Assembly: GCA_018830225.1 (NCBI GenBank)
Contig: JAHJSS010000067.1
Location: 1-58,678, forward strand
Direction of reading: 5' to 3'
From: Nanobdellota archaeon
GTDB lineage: Archaea > Nanobdellota > Nanobdellia > Woesearchaeales > UBA11576
Length of the DNA: 58,678 bases
Shown here: piece by piece, positions 54,648 to 58,678 of the stretch
How positions within the stretch are numbered: the stretch's first letter is position 1
Layout: the number at the start of each line of letters is the position of its first letter
Program-made: the position numbers and the translations under genes
Notes under the pieces: model-generated
The model's input: the letters and a program-made list of their open reading frames with translations, nothing else
Database searches by the model: none
Told to the model about the DNA's origin: nothing

Positions 54648-56063
54648 TCAAATCTTTTCGAGCTGCGGTCCTTCTGGCGTGTCTTTGACAGCGAAACCTG
54701 CCTTTGCTATCTTGTCCCTGAGCTCGTCTGCCTTTGCCCAGTCCTTTGCCTTCCTCGCTTTCTCGCGTTCATCGAGCAGCTTCTGGACTTCTGCAGGCAC
54801 TTTCACCTTCTCCCTTTCCCATGCTGCGATGCCGAGTCCCAGCACCTTGTCGAATTCGAGCAGGAGCTTGAGCTTTTCCCTGTCTGATATCTCCTCGTCG
54901 CGCAGGACTGACCATGTTATCGCGAGTGCCTTCGGAGTGTTGAGGTCGTCATTGAGCGCCTCTTTGAACTCCGCGTCATAGGTGTGTTCCTTTTCCGCAT
55001 CCTCGTGTTCCTTCTTGGATGCGTTCTCTTTTATCTCGAGGGTTTTTTCCTTGAGCCTGTTGATGGTGTTCGCTGCGCCGTCCATGCCGTCCCAGTTGAA
55101 CTTGAGCTGCTGCCGGTAGTGCGCTCCGAGGCAGAAGTACCTGTACACGATAGGGTCGTAGCCCTTGTCTGTCAGTGTCTTCATCCTCAGGGACTCTCCT
55201 GATGATTTGGCCATCTTTCCCTTGTCCATGACAAGGAACTCGTTGTGCAGCCAGTATTTGACCCAGGGGTGCTTGCCTGTAGCCGCTTCGCTCTGCGCAA
55301 TCTCGTTAGTATGATGGATTGGTATGTGGTCTATGCCTCCGCAGTGTATGTCGAACTGTTCTCCGAGGTATTTGATCGACATCGCGCTGCACTCGAGGTG
55401 CCAGCCAGGGAATCCTCGTCCCCATGGGCTGTCCCACTGCATCTCCTGGTTGCCGAACTTGCTGCGCGTGAACCAGAGCACGAAGTCTGCCTTGTTCTTC
55501 TTTGCCTGGTCCTCTTCGACCCTTGCCTTGGTCTGCTCTTCTTCGGGCGCGTGGCCTGTGAGCTCATAGTACCTGTCAAACTTAGAGGTGTCGAAGTAGA
55601 TGTTGCCTTCTGCCTCATATGTGTAGCCGTTCTTCTCTATGCGCTTGACAAGCTCGACCATCTCCTTGATGTGTTCTGTCGCCCTGCAGACTGTGTGTGG
55701 CCTGAGTATGTTGAGCTGTTTCGTGTCGTTGAAGAATGCTTCCTCGTAGAACTTGGCCACTTCCCAGACAGTCTTTCCCTCGCGCTTCGCTCCTTTGAGC
55801 ATCTTGTCCTCGCCTTCGTCAGCATCGCTGGTCAAGTGGCCTACGTCTGTTATGTTCATGACGTGCTTTACTGCATAGCCATTGAGCTCGAGCACCCTCC
55901 TGAGCACATTATTGAAGATGTATGCCCTTAGGTTACCTATGTGCGCGTAGTTGTAGACTGTCGGCCCGCAGCAGTACATGCCGACCTTGCCTTTCAAGAT
56001 AGGCTTGAACTCTTCCCTGTTCCGTTTGAGTGTGTTATATAGTCTCAACAATTGCCCCACCAT
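54648..56063 (-). CDS. cysS: Cysteinyl-tRNA synthetase
   Basis: A 471-residue class I synthetase. Seen: [12 protein letters not shown] (HIGH motif, near 34-45), zinc site with Cys and W-H-L-E-C-S, and K-M-A-K-S-S-G-E in place of KMSKS. The C-terminal helical anticodon-binding part is of normal length. Charges tRNA-Cys. Its start overlaps the end of the TIM-barrel gene by 19 nt on the same strand. Confidence 0.95.
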   Translation of the reverse strand: MVGQLLRLYNTLKRNREEFKPILKGKVGMYCCGPTVYNYAHIGNLRAYIFNNVLRRVLELNGYAVKHVMNITDVGHLTSDADEGEDKMLKGAKREGKTVWEVAKFYEEAFFNDTKQLNILRPHTVCRATEHIKEMVELVKRIEKNGYTYEAEGNIYFDTSKFDRYYELTGHAPEEEQTKARVEEDQAKKNKADFVLWFTRSKFGNQEMQWDSPWGRGFPGWHLECSAMSIKYLGEQFDIHCGGIDHIPIHHTNEIAQSEAATGKHPWVKYWLHNEFLVMDKGKMAKSSGESLRMKTLTDKGYDPIVYRYFCLGAHYRQQLKFNWDGMDGAANTINRLKEKTLEIKENASKKEHEDAEKEHTYDAEFKEALNDDLNTPKALAITWSVLRDEEISDREKLKLLLEFDKVLGLGIAAWEREKVKVPAEVQKLLDEREKARKAKDWAKADELRDKIAKAGFAVKDTPEGPQLEKI

Positions 56064-56827
56064 TTGAGCAGCTTATTTCTAGAGTAGAGGAACGCGTTCT
56101 GTCGGCGTTTCCCCCTCATGAAAAAGGTTTCTAGCGTTATGGTTCCATCATAGCCGTATTTCTTTAATAATCTTATTGTTTTCAGCCAGGGTACCGCTCC
56201 CTCTCCCAGTGCATAGTGGTTGTCTTTCCTCCCGAGGTTGTCAGAGAAGTGCACGTGCTCTATTCTGTCGCCGTAGTTCTTCAGGAACCATGACACCATG
56301 TCTTTTTTTGGTCTGAGGTAGCAGTGCCCTATGTCCAGGTGAAGCTTGAGCTTAGGGTATCTTTTGAATATGCCTCGGTAGAATCTTATGTATTCATCTG
56401 TGTTGAGCCAGTTTTCGAGCATGACTTTGATTTTGTATTTTCTTGCTAGGGGCATTACAACATCAAGAAGTTCTGAGTAGTGCTCTATCGCTTTTCTGGG
56501 ATCTATGCGGTCTTTGAAAGGTGAATGTATGTTCATGTTGGGAGAACCGACTTTGTGGAGGAACACAAGGTATTTTTTCAGCTCTTTTGATGCTGCATCC
56601 CTGATTTCCTTGTGCAGGTGTGTGAAAGGCAGGTGGGGGCTTGTGTGCCCGGTCATGCCCAAATCGTATTTTTTTAGGAGAAGTCGTATCTTTTTAGGGT
56701 CCATCGCCTCTGCTGTTGCGCAGGGCGGTTCCATGCTGAGGTCGACGAAACCGAATTTGTTTTTTCCGATCCAATCTATCTGGGGTATCGTCGGTTTTTC
56801 GCGGTAGGTCATGACACCGATTTTCAT
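56045..56827 (-). CDS. TIM-barrel sugar isomerase/AP-endonuclease-2 family protein
   Basis: A 260-residue xylose-isomerase-like TIM barrel. Metal-ligand regions are visible: M-L-E-N-W (Glu), L-H-L-D-I-G-H (Asp and His), E-H-V-H-F-S-D-N and a late T-L-E-T-F. The family covers sugar isomerases/epimerases and endonuclease IV-like enzymes; I cannot choose. Stop overlaps the cysS start. The next gene upstream, fibrillarin, is 8 bp away. Confidence 0.82.
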   Translation of the reverse strand: MKIGVMTYREKPTIPQIDWIGKNKFGFVDLSMEPPCATAEAMDPKKIRLLLKKYDLGMTGHTSPHLPFTHLHKEIRDAASKELKKYLVFLHKVGSPNMNIHSPFKDRIDPRKAIEHYSELLDVVMPLARKYKIKVMLENWLNTDEYIRFYRGIFKRYPKLKLHLDIGHCYLRPKKDMVSWFLKNYGDRIEHVHFSDNLGRKDNHYALGEGAVPWLKTIRLLKKYGYDGTITLETFFMRGKRRQNAFLYSRNKLLKWWGNC

Positions 56828-56835
56828 TTTGTTCC

Positions 56836-57513
56836 TTATTTCTTCTTGCAGATGAATATGCAGTGGTCCTTCTCAAAGGGATCCAGCTCACGATAATCGA
56901 CGATGGTGATGTTCTTCTCAATGTATGCCCTGACCTCGTTGAATACCTGCTTGGGCTTCTTCGCCACATCGACGCTCCTTGCCTTGACCGCGAGTATGCC
57001 GAACCCTCCTTTCTTGAGGAATGCATTGCAGTTCTTTATGAATATCTCTGCCTGGTCCCTCTGCGCTATGTCCTGGAACACCGTGTCGACGAGAGTGACG
57101 TATTGTGCGTACTGTTCAGGACGCCTTGCGTCCCCGAGTATAGGAGTCATGTTCTTCCTCTGCTCGCAAAGGTAGACGAGTTCGCGGGTCGTGCGTGGCG
57201 CGAAGTCCAGCGCGAACACAAAACCTTCCTCCCCGACCACATCTGATACATGGCTTGATGTCGTTCCTGTGCTCGCTCCGAGGTAGAGCACCTTGCTGCC
57301 AGGGTATATCCCCAGCTGGGATATGTTCTTGGCGAGTGCCGCCCCCAGCTTTGATCTCGTGAGTGACCATTCCCTGTACTCATCATTCCCCTCTCTATAT
57401 GTCTCTTCGCCGTAGACTGTCTTGCCTGGCGTGAGGTTCTTGGTCACGAATGCTATTCTTTTACCTTTCTTGACTGTGTACACGCCTTTGAACTTGTGTG
57501 GTTGTATCCCCAT
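56836..57513 (-). CDS. flpA: Fibrillarin-like rRNA/tRNA 2'-O-methyltransferase
   Basis: A 225-residue Rossmann methyltransferase. SAM-binding L-Y-L-G-A-S-T-G-T-T (about 75-84) and F-A-L-D-F-A-P are typical fibrillarin, and D-T-V-F-Q-D-I-A-Q follows; catalytic Lys is expected in A-V-K-A-R-S-V-D. It methylates ribose 2'-OH guided by C/D box RNAs with Nop5 and L7Ae. It is 12 bp downstream of nop5, the usual archaeal operon. Confidence 0.95.
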   Translation of the reverse strand: MGIQPHKFKGVYTVKKGKRIAFVTKNLTPGKTVYGEETYREGNDEYREWSLTRSKLGAALAKNISQLGIYPGSKVLYLGASTGTTSSHVSDVVGEEGFVFALDFAPRTTRELVYLCEQRKNMTPILGDARRPEQYAQYVTLVDTVFQDIAQRDQAEIFIKNCNAFLKKGGFGILAVKARSVDVAKKPKQVFNEVRAYIEKNITIVDYRELDPFEKDHCIFICKKK

Positions 57514-57525
57514 GTTCTTACGTTC

Positions 57526-58554
57526 TTATCTTCGTTTGAGCTTTTCTGGCATGTCGGGTTTTTTCTTCTTTTCCAACTTGCTAATCGCATCCATCTTCTC
57601 TTCGAGCTGCTTGCGGAGCTGGTCTCCCCTGAACTCGCCCTTGAAGTAGTCTATTTTGGCTGCTATCGATATCTTGTCCGCCAGCATCCTTGCTGCCCTG
57701 CCTTTATCTGCCTGCTTGGCCTTTGCGACCAGCGGGTGGTTGATTATGACCCCGAACTTTGGAGGCTTTGCTCCTGTCTTTATGTGCCTGAACAGTGCTT
57801 TCTCAGCGCCCAGCAGCTGTATCGTCGATGCCGGGAACATCACGAGCTTCTCGAAGCTTCCTGCTATGGAAAGTAATTTTGCACCTATCATCGAGCCGCA
57901 TATCGCGTTTACATTGGGCATTGTCTTCTGCATCGCGTCCTCTATGTATTCTGCCTGCCTTGCCCTCAGCGAGTACAGCGCGCTTATGCCTTTCGCGAGT
58001 TCCATGACTGGCGCGAGGTCTTTCTTGTCGATGTCTGCGCCCATGGATTCCTCTTTTGATGACCCTGCCTCTTTCAGCAGCTCTTCTCTTGTCTTATTCT
58101 GGATGAGCTCTGCGAACTTCTCGTGCGACTCGATGGACCTTGAGAACTCAGGGTTGTACAGCTCGTACCATTCCCTCAGCCGCTTTGCGAGGTTGTTCGC
58201 AACCTTGTCTATCTCGTCGACGTTGTTTGACGCCTGGATTATGAGGTTGTCGACATGGACCGATGCCGCGACCTTTCTCTTGGTCACCAGCATTATTGCG
58301 TCGCTCATCTTCTTGAGGTATTTCTCCTGGCTGAAGAATTCGAGGGCCCATGCAGGGGGCACGGTCTTCTTTCCGAGCACCTCAGCTCCTGGATATTTCT
58401 TTAGGGATGCCTTCTCTGGCTCTATCTGTTCTTGCTTCTCCAGCTGTGCGCAATACTTGGTTATCTCATGCTTGCTGAACAGCTTCTCCTCTACAATCTT
58501 CTTGTCCAGGAAGACGAATGTCCCTATGCAGTTCGAGCAGATTGCGTGTGCCAT
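57526..58554 (-). CDS. nop5: Nop5/Nop56/58-family C/D RNP core protein
   Basis: A 342-residue protein with an N-terminal fibrillarin-binding domain (1-115), a coiled coil (about 120-200) and the Nop domain with P-N-V-N-A-I-C-G-S-M-I-G-A-K-L-L and later G-A-E-K-A-L-F. A Lys-rich tail ends it. It bridges L7Ae-bound guide RNA and fibrillarin. First gene of the operon with fibrillarin. The minus-strand TATA (GGTATATAAACA, about 58584-58594) precedes the ATG. Confidence 0.95.
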   Translation of the reverse strand: MAHAICSNCIGTFVFLDKKIVEEKLFSKHEITKYCAQLEKQEQIEPEKASLKKYPGAEVLGKKTVPPAWALEFFSQEKYLKKMSDAIMLVTKRKVAASVHVDNLIIQASNNVDEIDKVANNLAKRLREWYELYNPEFSRSIESHEKFAELIQNKTREELLKEAGSSKEESMGADIDKKDLAPVMELAKGISALYSLRARQAEYIEDAMQKTMPNVNAICGSMIGAKLLSIAGSFEKLVMFPASTIQLLGAEKALFRHIKTGAKPPKFGVIINHPLVAKAKQADKGRAARMLADKISIAAKIDYFKGEFRGDQLRKQLEEKMDAISKLEKKKKPDMPEKLKRR

Positions 58555-58583
58555 TGTGTGTTACGTGTTTCAAAAGGAATTTT

Positions 58584-58626
58584 GTTTATATACCTTTTTG
58601 TTTGTCTTATTCGAGGTTTATAAGCC
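58584..58626. promoter_or_regulatory. Divergent promoter region of nop5 and a right-edge gene
   Basis: Minus-strand TATA GGTATATAAACA serves nop5. Plus-strand GGTTTATAAGCC (58615-58626) is placed to serve an ATG at 58656. Confidence 0.5.
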
Positions 58627-58655
58627 ATGTTGCGCTGGATTTAAGCGATTTGACC

Positions 58656-58678
58656 ATGTTTGAGTTAGTAGAAAAATA
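58656..58678 (+). CDS. Start of a gene cut by the window end
   Basis: ATG at 58656 opens a frame M-F-E-L-V-E-K that runs off the window. A TATA-like box stands about 35 nt upstream. Too short to identify. Confidence 0.35.

Overview
The window is archaeal. It carries fibrillarin and Nop5, the RFC large subunit, an archaeal CCA-adding enzyme, an MCM-family AAA+ protein, a translin homologue, HerA-type ATPases, the Zn-ribbon/DUF2073/Era-like GTPase trio, TATA boxes about 26 nt upstream of many start codons (many mRNAs look leaderless) and an intron-split tRNA. Several gene families (small membrane proteins with a P-T-x-T-G-x-x-V segment after a membrane helix, C-terminal UBA-like helices, a short Lys-rich nucleic-acid-binding protein) together with bacterial-type AspRS and TGT suggest a DPANN lineage, perhaps Woesearchaeota/Pacearchaeota-like. 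That placement is inference, as no marker tree could be run.

Layout. 0-3.7 kb: CBS protein, small membrane protein, TrmB-like regulator and a coupled pair (standalone class II synthetase-like ligase plus radical SAM enzyme). 3.7-8.5 kb: VWA/MoxR pair, then the operon CCA-adding enzyme - sugar nucleotidyltransferase - JAMM protease. 8.9-13.3 kb: signalling block with a diadenylate-cyclase-like protein, a GAF-GAF-class III nucleotidyl cyclase, a small exported-domain protein and a tandem Lrp regulator. 13.3-23.4 kb: probable envelope machine with a secretion/pilus-type ATPase, a HerA-type ATPase, two coiled-coil proteins, three tandem paralogous membrane proteins, other membrane proteins and a translin. 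23.4-29.1 kb: M20 peptidase, metallo-hydrolase, bacterial-type TGT and AspRS back to back. 29-41 kb: uncharacterised coiled-coil and small proteins, degenerate Nudix, Mre11, a 905-residue protein with two GGDEF-like regions, HerA, an H1-like basic protein and a PIN/HTH pair. 41-49 kb: OB-fold protein, a tRNA-Phe gene that fits three introns, GTPase trio, MCM-like ATPase, GlyRS, RFC-L. 49-58.7 kb: kinase-like protein, ValRS, cation/proton antiporter, CysRS, TIM-barrel protein, fibrillarin and Nop5.

Most notable points. (1) The diadenylate-cyclase-like gene and the cation antiporter, 45 kb apart, share a two-hairpin mRNA leader whose second hairpin sequesters the Shine-Dalgarno sequence. (2) Four promoters share an inverted-repeat operator YACT-N4-AGTR placed just downstream of TATA, one of them in front of the cyclase. 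(3) Three different cyclase-type folds occur within 27 kb. (4) The tRNA-Phe has apparent introns in the D loop, at 37/38 and in the T arm. (5) Long intergenic stretches are filled with stacked short hairpins or carry terminal inverted repeats. (6) An ATPase/membrane-protein cluster lacks any recognised pilin or platform protein.
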